NCBI GenBank assembly: GCA_025060395.1
Contig: JANXCC010000009.1
Location: 1-61,860 of the forward strand
DNA length: 61,860 bases
Reading direction: 5' to 3'
From: Candidatus Bipolaricaulota bacterium
Lineage (GTDB): Bacteria; Bipolaricaulota; Bipolaricaulia; RBG-16-55-9; DRXL01
Shown here: positions 18,200 through 27,020 of the stretch, piece after piece
How positions within the stretch are numbered: position 1 is the stretch's first letter
How the letters are laid out: each line of letters starts with the position of its first letter
Notes under the pieces: model-generated
The model's input: the letters and a program-made list of their open reading frames with translations, nothing else
Database searches by the model: none
What the model was told of the DNA's origin: nothing
Made by a program: the position numbers and the translations under genes

Positions 18200-19540
18200 T
18201 TACTTGCTCGCGACGCTCACACCATCAAGCGCTATGGCTGGGGTATGCACGAAGCCTAAGACCCATTCGGGACAGTCGCTCAGCGCTATGAGCTTATCTT
18301 TCAGTAAGTCGTAGACGTTGCCAGCGATCATCGTATTTTTGACGCGCCCGACGATCTCCCCCTTGCGCACTAAGAAGCCCAGCGAGACAGTGTTGGAGAA
18401 CTCTCCGGCTAGGGGGTTGCCACCGCCAAGCCCCATCACGCCCTCGACAATGAGCGCTTCATCCAAGTCTTTGATGATCTGATCGAGAGACTTTTCGCCG
18501 GGGGGAATGACCCCGCTGGTAAAAGCGATCCCTGGGGGACGACGGAACCCTCCGCCCATAAATCCCGACTTGAAGCCGTTTCCCGTGGGCTGGGCCTTCG
18601 CAAGCCCTGCCGATTTGAGATCGTAGAGAAATCCCTTGACGACCCCGTGCTCGATGAGAGATTTTCTTGCTGTCGGCGTGCCCTCGTCGTCGTAGGGCGT
18701 CGATCTGGGCGCAAAATCGATCGTCCCGTCGTCTATGAGCGAGAAGCGTTCATCGAAAACTTTTTGATTGAGCTTCTCGCGCAGCGGCGAGACGCCCAAG
18801 AAGACGTTGCGCCCGTCCAGCCCCATCAAGAACGGTATCAAAAGCACTTGGACCCCTCCACGATGGAAGATCACCGGCATCGTCTTGGTTTCGACCGGGA
18901 CAACTCTCTCGGCGAGACGCAGCCTCTCGATGATGCGCTGAGCTACTGCTGCAGCATCTATCTTGTCGGCTTGTCGTGAGGAGTCTTGGTCATAGACGAT
19001 CAGGATATCGCCCTCGCGTGCCCGCGTGGCTGACGCGCCTATCCCGACGAGAGTGCGTTGGCTCACAAGCTCCAAGCCGCTGGTGTTACAAAGAGTGACT
19101 TCCTCGAGTTCTTTGAAGGCCCACGCTTCAACATCTAGGGTTGAATCGTACGCTTTAATCTTCTCTACGATCTCTTCGCCCAGAGCAATCAGCTTCTGCT
19201 CGTCGAGCTGCTCAGCGCGTGGGTCGAAGCACCGCACCGATGGTGCGGGCTGCTTTGCCGGAAATCGAAACGGTGCAGGATCGCCAAAGCACGCTGATTC
19301 GAGCGCGTTTTGTACAAGATTCGTATCGTCGCTTAGATCTGTAGTCGTCGAGAAGCCCAAACGCCCGTCTTTGATGACGCGCAGCGCCCTGCCGGCTGTT
19401 TCCACGACCTTGACAGATTCGAGCGCTCCCGAGCGAAATCTCACAGGAAGCTCAACGCTGTGCAGCTCGTAGAGTTCTGCTCCGTCCGTCTGCTTGGCGA
19501 CTTTTTCTAATAGATCTGTCGCGCGAATTTGGGTGCTCAT
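18200..19540 (-). CDS. pmbA: TldD/PmbA family protein, TldE (PmbA) subunit
   Basis: 446 aa. PmbA/TldE is the non-catalytic half of the heterodimeric metalloprotease TldD/E, which trims unfolded or leader peptides in the cytoplasm (known for microcin B17 maturation and CcdA turnover). The sequence has the family glycine-rich C-terminal half (FKSGFMGGG, GLGGGNPLAGEFSNTVSLGF) and no HExxxH motif. It overlaps tldD by 4 bp. Confidence 0.88.
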   Translation of the reverse strand: MSTQIRATDLLEKVAKQTDGAELYELHSVELPVRFRSGALESVKVVETAGRALRVIKDGRLGFSTTTDLSDDTNLVQNALESACFGDPAPFRFPAKQPAPSVRCFDPRAEQLDEQKLIALGEEIVEKIKAYDSTLDVEAWAFKELEEVTLCNTSGLELVSQRTLVGIGASATRAREGDILIVYDQDSSRQADKIDAAAVAQRIIERLRLAERVVPVETKTMPVIFHRGGVQVLLIPFLMGLDGRNVFLGVSPLREKLNQKVFDERFSLIDDGTIDFAPRSTPYDDEGTPTARKSLIEHGVVKGFLYDLKSAGLAKAQPTGNGFKSGFMGGGFRRPPGIAFTSGVIPPGEKSLDQIIKDLDEALIVEGVMGLGGGNPLAGEFSNTVSLGFLVRKGEIVGRVKNTMIAGNVYDLLKDKLIALSDCPEWVLGFVHTPAIALDGVSVASK

Positions 19541-20919
19541 GCTGCCTTCCCTCCTATGGTGACGTTGCGCACGCGAACGTGCGGGCCGCCGGTCGTAACC
19601 GGGAGCGGGAACTGCCCATCCTTGCCGCAGCCTCCCGAGGTGCCCTTGATCACGAGATCATTGCCGATCATCTCGATATTCTTAAGCGTCTCGAAGACGT
19701 TGCCCGTCAAGACGACGTCGCGCACGAGTTCTCCTACTTGCCCGCGCACGATCTCATACGCGTACATGGCCCTGAAAGTGAACTGCTCGATCATCGTCTG
19801 GCCACCAAACGACCCGCATGCATAGATGCCGTAGTCTATACCTTTGAGCATCTGCTCGAACGTCGCTGAGCCCGCTTCAATATATGTGTTGCGCATCCGG
19901 ACGATGGGCTCAAACTGATAGTTGACGGCGCGGGCGTTGCCTGTGGGAGCAGTGCCCATCTTGGCGGCCGTTTCGCGGCTGTGCAAGAAACTGTTTAAAA
20001 CGCCGTTCTTGATGAGATAGACTTTCTGTCTTGGAGTGCCTTCGTCGTCGTACTTGAAGTTGCCACGCAGCCCCGGCAGATAGCCGTCGTCGACGACGTT
20101 GAGCTCCTTGACGCCAAATGGCCGTCCTATCTGGAGAACTTCTTGGAGCCTAGGATTCTTAAAGAGAAAGTCCGCTTCACAGAGATGCCCGAACGCCTCA
20201 TGGATGAAGACCCCCGCGAGATCCGGGTCTAGGATGACCGTGTAGACGCCCGCGGTGACGGGCTTGGCGTGCAAAAGATCAAGGGCGCGCTGTGTGGCTT
20301 TAAGTGCTTTCTCTTCTTGGTTCTCGACGGCTTCAAAGCCTGCGAGCCAACCGTGCGATTCTGCGCCCGTTTGGATGTTCTTCTCCCCCTCGCGCGCTGT
20401 CGCCGACAGCAGCAGCGTCACGTCGGGACGCTCCTCAACGATAAAAGTCCCTTCAGAATTCGCATACGTCACTTCCTTGAACGAGTCGGTGTAGCGTGCG
20501 TTGGTCGAGACGATCTTGTCGCTATACTTAAGCATCAGCTCATTATATTTTTGCAGAAGCTCTTGCTTGTGGCGCAGCGACACCGAGCGTGGGTCTTTTT
20601 TCAGAGTGACTCGCACCTCGTCTTGAACGGCTTGAGCCGGCGCCAGCGCCGCCTTCTCAGGGGCCTTGGAGCTCACAGCCCGCGCAATGCGATAGGCGTC
20701 TTCAACTCTCTTGTCGAGATCATCGAGCGAGTTGAAGACGGCGATCCCCCAGCCGCCGCCTACCAAACATCGGACGATCCCGCCCAGCTCCGACGACGAT
20801 TCGAGGTTCTCTAAATTATTCTTTCGATACGCAACCTCCGTGCGCCACTCGCGCTCGATCCGAATCTCGGTGTAGTCGGCGCGGCTGCGCTCCAACGCCC
20901 GCAGTATCTGCTCGTGCAT
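19537..20919 (-). CDS. tldD: TldD metalloprotease subunit
   Basis: 460 aa catalytic subunit. The zinc site HEAFGHLCEADF is present, followed by GYLPGLRGNFKYDDEGTP and the C-terminal TSGGCGKDGQFPLPVTTGGP typical of TldD. It works with the downstream PmbA/TldE as a cytoplasmic peptidase. It has a GGGAGG ribosome site and starts 18 bp after an ABC-2 permease stop, so it is probably co-transcribed with the exporter genes. Confidence 0.92.
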   Translation of the reverse strand: MHEQILRALERSRADYTEIRIEREWRTEVAYRKNNLENLESSSELGGIVRCLVGGGWGIAVFNSLDDLDKRVEDAYRIARAVSSKAPEKAALAPAQAVQDEVRVTLKKDPRSVSLRHKQELLQKYNELMLKYSDKIVSTNARYTDSFKEVTYANSEGTFIVEERPDVTLLLSATAREGEKNIQTGAESHGWLAGFEAVENQEEKALKATQRALDLLHAKPVTAGVYTVILDPDLAGVFIHEAFGHLCEADFLFKNPRLQEVLQIGRPFGVKELNVVDDGYLPGLRGNFKYDDEGTPRQKVYLIKNGVLNSFLHSRETAAKMGTAPTGNARAVNYQFEPIVRMRNTYIEAGSATFEQMLKGIDYGIYACGSFGGQTMIEQFTFRAMYAYEIVRGQVGELVRDVVLTGNVFETLKNIEMIGNDLVIKGTSGGCGKDGQFPLPVTTGGPHVRVRNVTIGGKAA

Positions 20920-20937
20920 TGCAAATCGCCTCCCTTC

Positions 20938-21720
20938 TTAGTAGTGTCCTAGTAGCCCTCGATCGCGAGCTATGCCCTCTAGACGCTTGAAGATCAGATA
21001 GCCAAGCCCAAAGTACGTCCCTGAGACCGCCGCTAAGAACGCTATGTCCGTCCAGGGCATAGAATAGAGTGATTGCCCGCCGATCAAGACCCGTCCGATC
21101 AAGTGTACCCCCCACGTCACGGGGAGAAACTTCGCCCAAGGAAACGTCTCTAGCGCGCTCGCGGCAATGACCAACGCTACCCAGACGAACTGAAAGATCT
21201 GAAAGACCGCTTGCACTTGCTTAAACACTAGCGCCAACCCACCCATCGCAAACCCGAACCCATACACGCCCCAAACAGTCAAGAGCATCAGCGGGATGAG
21301 ACTGAAGAAATCTAAATGGAGCCATTTCCCCGTCACGGCCATCATGAGCATGAACAGCCCCAGCGTGAGGGTCAGATTGATGACCAAGAAAGACAAGATA
21401 TAGCTTACGCTCACCCAGCCAAATCCCAACGGAGACATATAGAGCTGCTCGAGCGTGCCTTGCTGCGCTTCGTTGATAAAGTCCCATGTCAAGTCGGAGA
21501 ACGCGAAGATGATGAACATCCAGAGCATAAATCCCATGACGATGCCCTCGAGAGTGTTGCCGAAGTTGGGACTGCCGCCCCCAAGCCACTGCGCCCCATA
21601 GAAGATCACAAGAAAGATCATCATGATGCTGATAATCCCTGCCGTGAGATTGAACGGGTAGCGCCAGATGATGAGAAAATTCTTCTTCATCATCGCTTTC
21701 AGCAAATAGAGATGTCTCAT
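20938..21720 (-). CDS. ABC-2 type transporter permease
   Basis: 260 aa from the ATG at 21720, preceded by AGGAGG; a longer reading from 22005 would run through the upstream gene. Six membrane helices in the ABC-2 arrangement, starting FLIIWRYPFNLTAGIISIMM and including EGIVMGFMLWMFIIFAFSDL. It is the membrane part of an efflux ABC system with the ATPase at 22400. It overlaps the upstream membrane-protein gene by 4 bp (ATGA). Confidence 0.88.
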   Translation of the reverse strand: MRHLYLLKAMMKKNFLIIWRYPFNLTAGIISIMMIFLVIFYGAQWLGGGSPNFGNTLEGIVMGFMLWMFIIFAFSDLTWDFINEAQQGTLEQLYMSPLGFGWVSVSYILSFLVINLTLTLGLFMLMMAVTGKWLHLDFFSLIPLMLLTVWGVYGFGFAMGGLALVFKQVQAVFQIFQFVWVALVIAASALETFPWAKFLPVTWGVHLIGRVLIGGQSLYSMPWTDIAFLAAVSGTYFGLGYLIFKRLEGIARDRGLLGHY

Positions 21721-22403
21721 ACAGCCTCCTTGTCTAGGCCCTTCTGATGGGAAACGATGTCGAGCCAAGGTATTGAGCGGAACATTTGAATTACTACTGC
21801 TAATAACCAGATTCCGACCAGGGGGCCGAGGTCGAAGAGAGGCCCTAGAGCTTCTCCTGGCGGCTCTGGGAAAGTAAACAAGTTTAGGCCAAGCGTTAGA
21901 CCTGCTAAGAAGATACCCGTCCAGCCGAAAGCTTTTCCAAACCTTGGGTGATGAAGCATGGCAACACCAATCAAGATCAACCCGATTAACAAAAAGATGT
22001 CCCACGAGACATCCAGCCCTAGTTGGACTAGGTTAACGCCCTTCCAGATCAATTTAAGGGTCTCTTTTGTGACCTCGTCGGGGGCCTCACGAATGTATCT
22101 AGATATAAAGATGCTAGTTGTGGCTTGAACAACAGCCATCGCGTTCTGAAGGACTCCAGCGATGATACCAAAGAGAGCTCCCATCTGGAGAGGCACACTT
22201 TCTCGGGAATGATGTGACAGCAGCTTGTAAAGACCCGCTACAAATACGATGCCTAAGACTCCAATGGCAAAGAAAAGATAATAGTCTATGATTCTTGGCA
22301 AGAAGGTGGGAAGAACCGAAGACACCAGGTACGCCACTATTGCTAAGAGCCCACAGATAGCCCCTGTTCTGATCCAAGATCTTGTCAAATTTACGCTGAT
22401 CAT
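21717..22403 (-). CDS. Six-helix membrane protein of unknown function
   Basis: 228 aa from the ATG at 22403, which overlaps the ATPase stop (ATGA). About six hydrophobic segments; the first half resembles DUF4386-type proteins (GLLAIVAYLVSS, ALFGIIAGVLQNAMAVVQ), but recognition is weak. It lies between the ATPase and the permease of an exporter with overlaps on both sides, so it is probably an accessory or second membrane component of that transporter. Confidence 0.65.
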   Translation of the reverse strand: MISVNLTRSWIRTGAICGLLAIVAYLVSSVLPTFLPRIIDYYLFFAIGVLGIVFVAGLYKLLSHHSRESVPLQMGALFGIIAGVLQNAMAVVQATTSIFISRYIREAPDEVTKETLKLIWKGVNLVQLGLDVSWDIFLLIGLILIGVAMLHHPRFGKAFGWTGIFLAGLTLGLNLFTFPEPPGEALGPLFDLGPLVGIWLLAVVIQMFRSIPWLDIVSHQKGLDKEAV

Positions 22404-23359
22404 CTCTTCTCTCCCTTCACGATGCGCAGAAAGATCTCTTCCAAGTCGGGATACTGCTTGCCTACTGACTCTAAGCGACAACCGTTCTCTTTGAGTACGT
22501 CAATGATCTCATAGACCTTCTGACCGTCAAGTAGCTCTGCTTCGATGACCGTGCGCGAACTGTCTCTGCTAATTTTGATGAGATCGAACTGCTCTTTGAG
22601 CTTCTGTTCTTGCGTTTGGTTGAAATGCCCTTCGATCTCGAAGCGATAGGCGCTCGCCGTGAAGAGCCTCTTCAGATTCTCGATCTTGTCGTCTACTACA
22701 ATTCTGCCGTGATTGATGATGATGACTCGCTCGCAGATGTCCTGGACGACGTTCATATCATGGCTTGATAAGAGAATGGTGCGTTCACCGCGCTCGGCCA
22801 TGCGCTTGAGAATCCAGCGCAGCTCATAGCTCGTCTCGACGTCTAAGCCCAGAGTCGGCTCATCCAAGAGTAAAATTGGAGTGCGCTTGACGAGCGCGCA
22901 GGCGACGGCGAGTTTCTGCTGCATCCCGCGCGAGAGCGCCCGCGCCTGCTCATGCACTTTCTCTTTTAGATTGAACATCTCGATCAGTTCGTCAATGTAG
23001 CTTCTGACGGATCGGAGCGACTGCCCCTGCAGGCCCGCGAAGAACTCTAAGTTGTCCTTGACGGTGAGACGCCAATAGACGTTGCGATTGCCCTCCAACA
23101 CAGCGGCGACTTTTTCAAGCGCCGCGCGCGGGTTTCTGATGGCATCAGCACCGTCCACCCAGATCTCCCCGGCAGTCGGGCGCAGGATCGTGCAGATAGA
23201 CTTAATTATGGTCGTCTTTCCGGCGCCGTTGGGGCCGAGCAAGCCGACGACTTCGTTCTTATAGACCCTAAACGAAACGTTGTCTACCGCGACGATGTCG
23301 CCGCGACGACTGCGATAGATCTTCGTGAGATTTTTTACAACCAAGACGGGCTCGGCCAT
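22400..23359 (-). CDS. ABC-2 type transporter ATP-binding protein
   Basis: 319 aa. Walker A GPNGAGKTT, signature LSRGMQQKLAVACAL, Walker B LLLDEPTLGLD and the switch histidine in LLSSHDMNVV. A roughly 100-residue C-terminal extension follows the ATPase, as in NatA/CcmA-type exporters. It is the first gene of the minus-strand run ATPase, membrane protein, permease, tldD, tldE. Substrate unknown. AAGGAG is 7-10 nt upstream of the ATG. Confidence 0.9.
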   Translation of the reverse strand: MAEPVLVVKNLTKIYRSRRGDIVAVDNVSFRVYKNEVVGLLGPNGAGKTTIIKSICTILRPTAGEIWVDGADAIRNPRAALEKVAAVLEGNRNVYWRLTVKDNLEFFAGLQGQSLRSVRSYIDELIEMFNLKEKVHEQARALSRGMQQKLAVACALVKRTPILLLDEPTLGLDVETSYELRWILKRMAERGERTILLSSHDMNVVQDICERVIIINHGRIVVDDKIENLKRLFTASAYRFEIEGHFNQTQEQKLKEQFDLIKISRDSSRTVIEAELLDGQKVYEIIDVLKENGCRLESVGKQYPDLEEIFLRIVKGEKR

Positions 23360-23376
23360 CTGCGCTCCTTTCTAGC

Positions 23377-23562
23377 TTACTTTGGCAACAAGATCAAAAT
23401 AGCTTCGCGATCTCTCACTATGCTCTCTCTTTCCCATAGCATGGGATGCGGTTGCACCGTGCGCCATGCGTGCCATTGATCATCATAGTGTTTCGCGTGG
23501 CGATCGAAAATAGCTCCTACCAGAGGGACGCTGCTGAGTGCGTGCTGGAACTTTCCTGCCAT
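23377..23562 (-). CDS. Short reading frame of unknown function
   Basis: 61 codons between the ABC ATPase gene and an MFS gene fragment. The product is not recognised. It may be part of the same decayed segment; no clear ribosome site was seen. Confidence 0.2.
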   Translation of the reverse strand: MAGKFQHALSSVPLVGAIFDRHAKHYDDQWHAWRTVQPHPMLWERESIVRDREAILILLPK

Positions 23563-23571
23563 CAGCTTCCC

Positions 23572-23973
23572 TCATTGCCAGTGGCTCATCTCTCGCCCGA
23601 AAGAGCCAAAGAGCACCGCGAGCGCGCTCTGGAAGCGCATCGCCGGCTCGAAGACAAAATCTGCTAACGGCCCAGCGATCAAGACCCCCAACGGCGACGT
23701 CACCTGCGCAATCAGTCTTCGCACGGCGAAGACTCGTCCCTGCACGTCGGGCGGGACTTTGCTCTGCCAGATCGCTAGATTTGAGCCGTTAATGATGTAG
23801 GCTGGAGAATATGCACGACTGCGAGCGTCCCAATGGCGAAGAGAAACGTGTTTTCGGCTCCAGTGGTCTACCAGCGCTTCGGCGATGAGGCTCATGAGCA
23901 CGGTTGGCCCCATAAAGAAGAAGCCCATCAGAGCGAGCATCCCCGATGGCTGCCGACAATTGATAGAGTTCAT
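23572..23973 (-). pseudogene. MFS transporter, C-terminal fragment
   Basis: 133 codons. The stretch IWQSKVPPDVQGRVFAVRR followed by LGVLIAGPLADFVFEPAM is the second-half signature of MFS_3-type efflux carriers of about 400-440 aa. The N-terminal two thirds are missing, the region before it (GPTVLMSLIAEALVDHWSRK) is scrambled relative to the family, and the end breaks off in FGSFGREMSHWQ, where GTGPGRG-like sequence and a last helix are expected. It begins in a 4-bp overlap with the truncated hepT, so a deletion junction is likely here. Confidence 0.75.
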
Positions 23974-24245
23974 GGCTTGGGGTCTTCAGGGATGATCTTC
24001 CCTTGAGCCAATAGTCGCGCAACATCGCGATACGCCTCAAGCCGACCTAGATTCAAGCTGACAATCAGATGCGTGCCGATGTCAATGACGGCTTGGATTG
24101 CTGTCTGCAAGAGATGCAGTGCGTAGATATGATCGCGAGGATTCGCGATAAATTGCTCTTGAGGGATCTGTTGAAGCTCGCGCAGTAACACCAGCTGCTC
24201 CTCAAGCTTTTTCAAGCGTTCTTGGACGATAGCTTTGTCGAACAC
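23970..24245 (-). pseudogene. HEPN-domain HepT-like toxin, C-terminally truncated
   Basis: 91 codons. The start MFDKAIVQERLKKLEEQLVLL, the HLLQTAIQAVIDIGTHLI helix and the LEAYRDVARLLAQGKIIPED segment match HepT/DUF86 toxins, which are normally about 130-145 aa. The frame ends right after IIPED, before the RX4-6HXY RNase motif that is also the site adenylylated by MntA. The RNase centre is therefore missing. It starts within the 3' end of mntA (44-bp overlap), the usual antitoxin-then-toxin order. Confidence 0.7.
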
Positions 24246-24663
24246 CGAACTGTCCCTCCTTTAAGCGACGCTGGAGGTACTCAAACTGCATATCTAGGAC
24301 GGGCTTGAAGTCCAGATACTCCGTGAGAACCCGCAGTTCGAAGCGGTTGAGCGCGCGCTCATCGCGGCTATAGAGCAGCTTCCCTGTGGTGACAACTTTG
24401 TACTTAAGCAAAGGCGGCGCGTGATTGAGAATGACGAGATCGATCTCGCTAGCACGGAGAAGCTCCATAAGATCGAGCGTCATCTGCAGCCGTCGGTCGA
24501 AGTACTCTTCAGAGGGGACGCTTTCTGGCAAGAACACGGCGACATCAAGGTCGCTGAGCGGGGTCAGGGCCCCGTGGACCACCGAGCCGAAGAGATAGAG
24601 CGCACTCACCTGATGCTCGCGGGCGTACTGCACGAGCTTCTCTTCAAGCTTTGTAAGATCCAT
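24202..24663 (-). CDS. MntA-like minimal nucleotidyltransferase antitoxin
   Basis: 153 aa. The MNT signature GSVVHGALTPLSDLDVAV (26-43) gives the GSxxxG...SDxD catalytic centre. Proteins of this size next to HepT are AMP-transferases that inactivate the toxin by adenylylating a tyrosine. The enzyme looks intact although its partner is truncated. TAATAT lies 9 nt upstream of the ATG, suggesting a leaderless transcript. Confidence 0.8.
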   Translation of the reverse strand: MDLTKLEEKLVQYAREHQVSALYLFGSVVHGALTPLSDLDVAVFLPESVPSEEYFDRRLQMTLDLMELLRASEIDLVILNHAPPLLKYKVVTTGKLLYSRDERALNRFELRVLTEYLDFKPVLDMQFEYLQRRLKEGQFGVRQSYRPRTLEKA

Positions 24664-24712
24664 AGTGCTACAATATTACTCCAGATGTCTTCCCAGTGCC
24701 ACGGCTCTGGTG

Positions 24713-24943
24713 CTATACCCCCTTCCGAAGCTCTTCTATCTCTCTTTCGACCTCGCGCAGCTCTTCTTCGATCTCGCGCTTGTAGTCCTCTAGATCGCGC
24801 TTGTACTCTTCCAGCATCTTGAGATATTCTTCGCGTCTTGGGAAGCGCCACGGCTCTCCGAAGAACGCTCGGAACGGCCCAAACCGATGCATATAGAACC
24901 CAAACGGAATGTCAAACCCGATGAAAATCCCGCGACGACGCAT
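24713..24943 (-). CDS. Small charged coiled-coil protein
   Basis: 76 aa from the ATG at 24943, preceded by GGAGGTGA; the GTG at 24952 lies in that ribosome site and is rejected. The N-terminus is aromatic and basic (MRRRGIFIGFDIPFGFYMHR). The C-terminal half is a highly charged helix (EEYKRDLEDYKREIEEELRE) likely to form a coiled coil. Last gene of the bactofilin cluster, 18 bp after the second bactofilin gene. Function unknown. Confidence 0.55.
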   Translation of the reverse strand: MRRRGIFIGFDIPFGFYMHRFGPFRAFFGEPWRFPRREEYLKMLEEYKRDLEDYKREIEEELREVEREIEELRKGV

Positions 24944-24961
24944 GAGAGTCACCTCCGTATC

Positions 24962-25729
24962 TTAGACTTTCACCTGCTCCTTCACCACGCTCTTGGGGTC
25001 TATCTGTAAAGACTCTGAATATTCAACTCGCTCAATGTGACACTCCGGCCCGATAGCGACGCGCTTGCCGCGCACTATCTTGGCTGTCGTCGCCTCGAGA
25101 GAGATCTCATCGACTTCGATGGTGTTAGTCTCCAACGCTCCACCACTGCGAAACCACCGCAAGAACCACCATCTCGTCTCTCCCTTGCGTATATCGATCT
25201 TGCCTCCTCCTATCTCACCCGCGTAGCAGTGCCCCCATAGCTTGACTTCGATAACGTCCGCAGAGAGCAGTTTCTCTATGTGAAAAGCACCGCTGGCATA
25301 GAAGCGCTCGACCTCTACTTGGCCGCCGATTTGCGCAAATCCAAGGAATCTTGCGCTTTGAGCATGAACATCTTGCCCGACTTGGGCCGACCCTGAAGTG
25401 CTCAGCTCACCCACTCGCATCGACCCTTGTACATGACAACTCCCCGATACGTGCAAGCTGCCACCTCGAACATCTCCCAAGATCTTCCCCGAACCGGAGA
25501 TGCGCATCTCTCCCACGTCTGCTGAGCCTGTGACCTTACCCGAGCCGGAGATCTTGACACTGTTTGCTTTCAAATCGCCTTCGATGGCCCCTGCGCCAGA
25601 GATCGTGACCGTCTCCGCTTCGACGGCTCCTTCGATCCTGCCGCTGCCCGAGATCTTTATAGCTTCGTAGAGACCGCCCGTCGCTTTGCCCGACCCGGAG
25701 ATGGAGATGTTGCCGCGCTTGGTCGTCAT
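24962..25729 (-). CDS. Bactofilin-like polymer-forming protein
   Basis: 255 aa. The first 135 residues are a run of short beta-helix turns with the pattern ISGSGxxxG (KISGSGRIEG, TISGAGAIEG, KISGSGKVTG, RISGSGKILG), the right-handed beta-solenoid of bactofilins, which self-polymerise at the membrane. The C-terminal half is a second, less regular beta domain (IDIRKGETRWW, IVRGKRVAIGPECHIERVEY). It resembles the YhbE/YhbF group of Bacillus. It overlaps the upstream bactofilin gene by 4 bp. Confidence 0.85.
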   Translation of the reverse strand: MTTKRGNISISGSGKATGGLYEAIKISGSGRIEGAVEAETVTISGAGAIEGDLKANSVKISGSGKVTGSADVGEMRISGSGKILGDVRGGSLHVSGSCHVQGSMRVGELSTSGSAQVGQDVHAQSARFLGFAQIGGQVEVERFYASGAFHIEKLLSADVIEVKLWGHCYAGEIGGGKIDIRKGETRWWFLRWFRSGGALETNTIEVDEISLEATTAKIVRGKRVAIGPECHIERVEYSESLQIDPKSVVKEQVKV

Positions 25730-26594
25730 ACTCTCTTCTGCTCCTTCACCTGCGCCCCCGGCGCGATCTCTAAGCTCTCGGAGTATTCGACAGAGTCGAT
25801 CTCACAGCCCTCGCCAATCTGGATCTTCTTGCCCCGAACGGCGCGAGCCCTCGTGTTCTCCAAAAAGATCTCATCGCCCTCGATAGCATCAGCTTCCAGA
25901 TAGCCAGACCCTCTTGGCCACCCAAACGCATGGCCCAAGCTCTCACTCATCATGCGTTCGACCTCCTCGCCAATTTGACCCAGCTCTTCAAAGATGCTCT
26001 CTAGCAAGCCCTCCGACCCACGCTCCAGATAGAGATGCACACGCGGCTCTCGCCGCCATCCCCAAAACGCCTGCCCGCGACGCCGCACTTCGATACGCGT
26101 CCCGCCGATCTCTGCGACCCTTCCGCCGCCAAGCTCGATCTTGATCTCTTCAGCTGAGAGCAGCCCACCAATCTCAAAGCCTCCTCGTGATAGAAACTTT
26201 TCGGCTTCGACGTCGTGAGTCACCCTGAGCGATCCCGCGCTCGCGATCTCTTTGGCTTTGAGCGAGCCTCCAATACTCTGCGTTCCAGCGATTTTCACTA
26301 CGTCCGCGTAGACATCTCCCTCAATAGTGCACGAGCCGGCAGTTTTCATCTGTTCAGCGCGCACGTCGCCGGAGACGCGGCACGAGCCGGCTGTCTTCAT
26401 TTCTTTCGTCTTCACGTCATTTCTTTCGTCTTCACGTCGCCGTCGATGCGACACGATCCCGCCGTCTTGATAAGATTGGCGTCAACATCGCCCTCGATCC
26501 ACCCAGAGCCTGCTACTGTGACTGTGTCGTACACGCCGCCGCTGATGCGGCCTGAGCCGGCCACGTGAACATTGGTGCGCTTCTGTTCCGACAT
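25726..26594 (-). pseudogene. Bactofilin-like protein split by a 20-bp tandem duplication
   Basis: Two overlapping frames read parts of one protein. The first (26594 to 26412) encodes 60 aa with three solenoid turns and ends DGDVKTKEMT. The second carries the rest (KTAGSCRVSGDV onward to 25726). The unit catttctttcgtcttcacgt occurs twice in a row (26398-26417 and 26418-26437); removing one copy restores a continuous frame (GDVKTKEMKTAGSC) of about 282 aa, matching the neighbour in design. Translation could restart at the ATG at 26400, so two half-proteins are possible. AGGAGG precedes the start. It may be a phase-variable state, a null allele or an assembly error. Confidence 0.75.
26398..26437. 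repeat. Perfect 20-bp tandem duplication
   Basis: Two abutting identical 20-bp copies. Because 20 is not divisible by three, the duplication shifts the bactofilin reading frame. Confidence 0.95.
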
Positions 26595-26603
26595 AGCTGC
26601 CTC

Positions 26604-27020
26604 CTAGCGCCGCGCGATCCAGAGCCGATAGACCAAATAGACCAACGCTGCAACAAAGAGAAAGATCAAAATGGGCGAACCCGCTAGCACGCCGATGACT
26701 AGCCCCACTAAAACAATGGGCACAAGTATTGGGGCCAAGATCAGCAACGGAATCCCCAAAACCGGCAAGAGCACAAGCCCTACGATCCCCAACGCTAAGG
26801 CGAGAGCGAAGAGCACGATCCCGCCCGCCACCAGCCCCACAAAGACTATAATCGGGATCACTATGATCCCGACGATGATCAAGATGGGGATAGCAATGAG
26901 CCATCCCAACCAGCCCCTAGCTTCCCAATCCCCTAGACGGATCTTCACGGAGACTTCCTTTGTCGGCCCTCGCAGGGTGAGGACCTCTCTGTCTGTCGTA
27001 TCTTTGTTACCAAAGTTCAC
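26604..27020 (-). CDS. Small hydrophobic membrane protein
   Basis: 138 aa. A short polar N-terminus (about 35 residues) is followed by three to four Ile/Val/Leu/Gly-rich membrane segments and a basic end (YRLWIARR). Not recognised as a named family. It sits between the YhbD-like regulator (4-bp overlap) and the bactofilins, so it may be the membrane partner or anchor for them. Confidence 0.6.
   Translation of the reverse strand: MNFGNKDTTDREVLTLRGPTKEVSVKIRLGDWEARGWLGWLIAIPILIIVGIIVIPIIVFVGLVAGGIVLFALALALGIVGLVLLPVLGIPLLILAPILVPIVLVGLVIGVLAGSPILIFLFVAALVYLVYRLWIARR

Noticed and set aside
18647-18979. Opposite-strand open frames inside tldE and other genes
   Set aside because: They mirror strong genes with clear families and lack ribosome sites; they result from codon bias.
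21721-22005. N-terminal extension of the ABC-2 permease
   Set aside because: It lies inside the upstream membrane-protein gene; AGGAGG precedes the ATG at 21720.
23369-23397. TTGATC-17-TAGAAA as promoter of the ABC-2 ATPase
   Set aside because: The predicted transcript would begin after the AAGGAG ribosome site of the gene.
23572-23973. Functional MFS transporter
   Set aside because: Only 133 codons of an approximately 400-residue family remain, with scrambled start and lost end.
24962-26594. Repeats as a CRISPR array or DNA satellite
   Set aside because: The repetitive look comes from beta-solenoid turns (SGSGxxxG) in coding sequence and has no constant repeat-spacer pattern.
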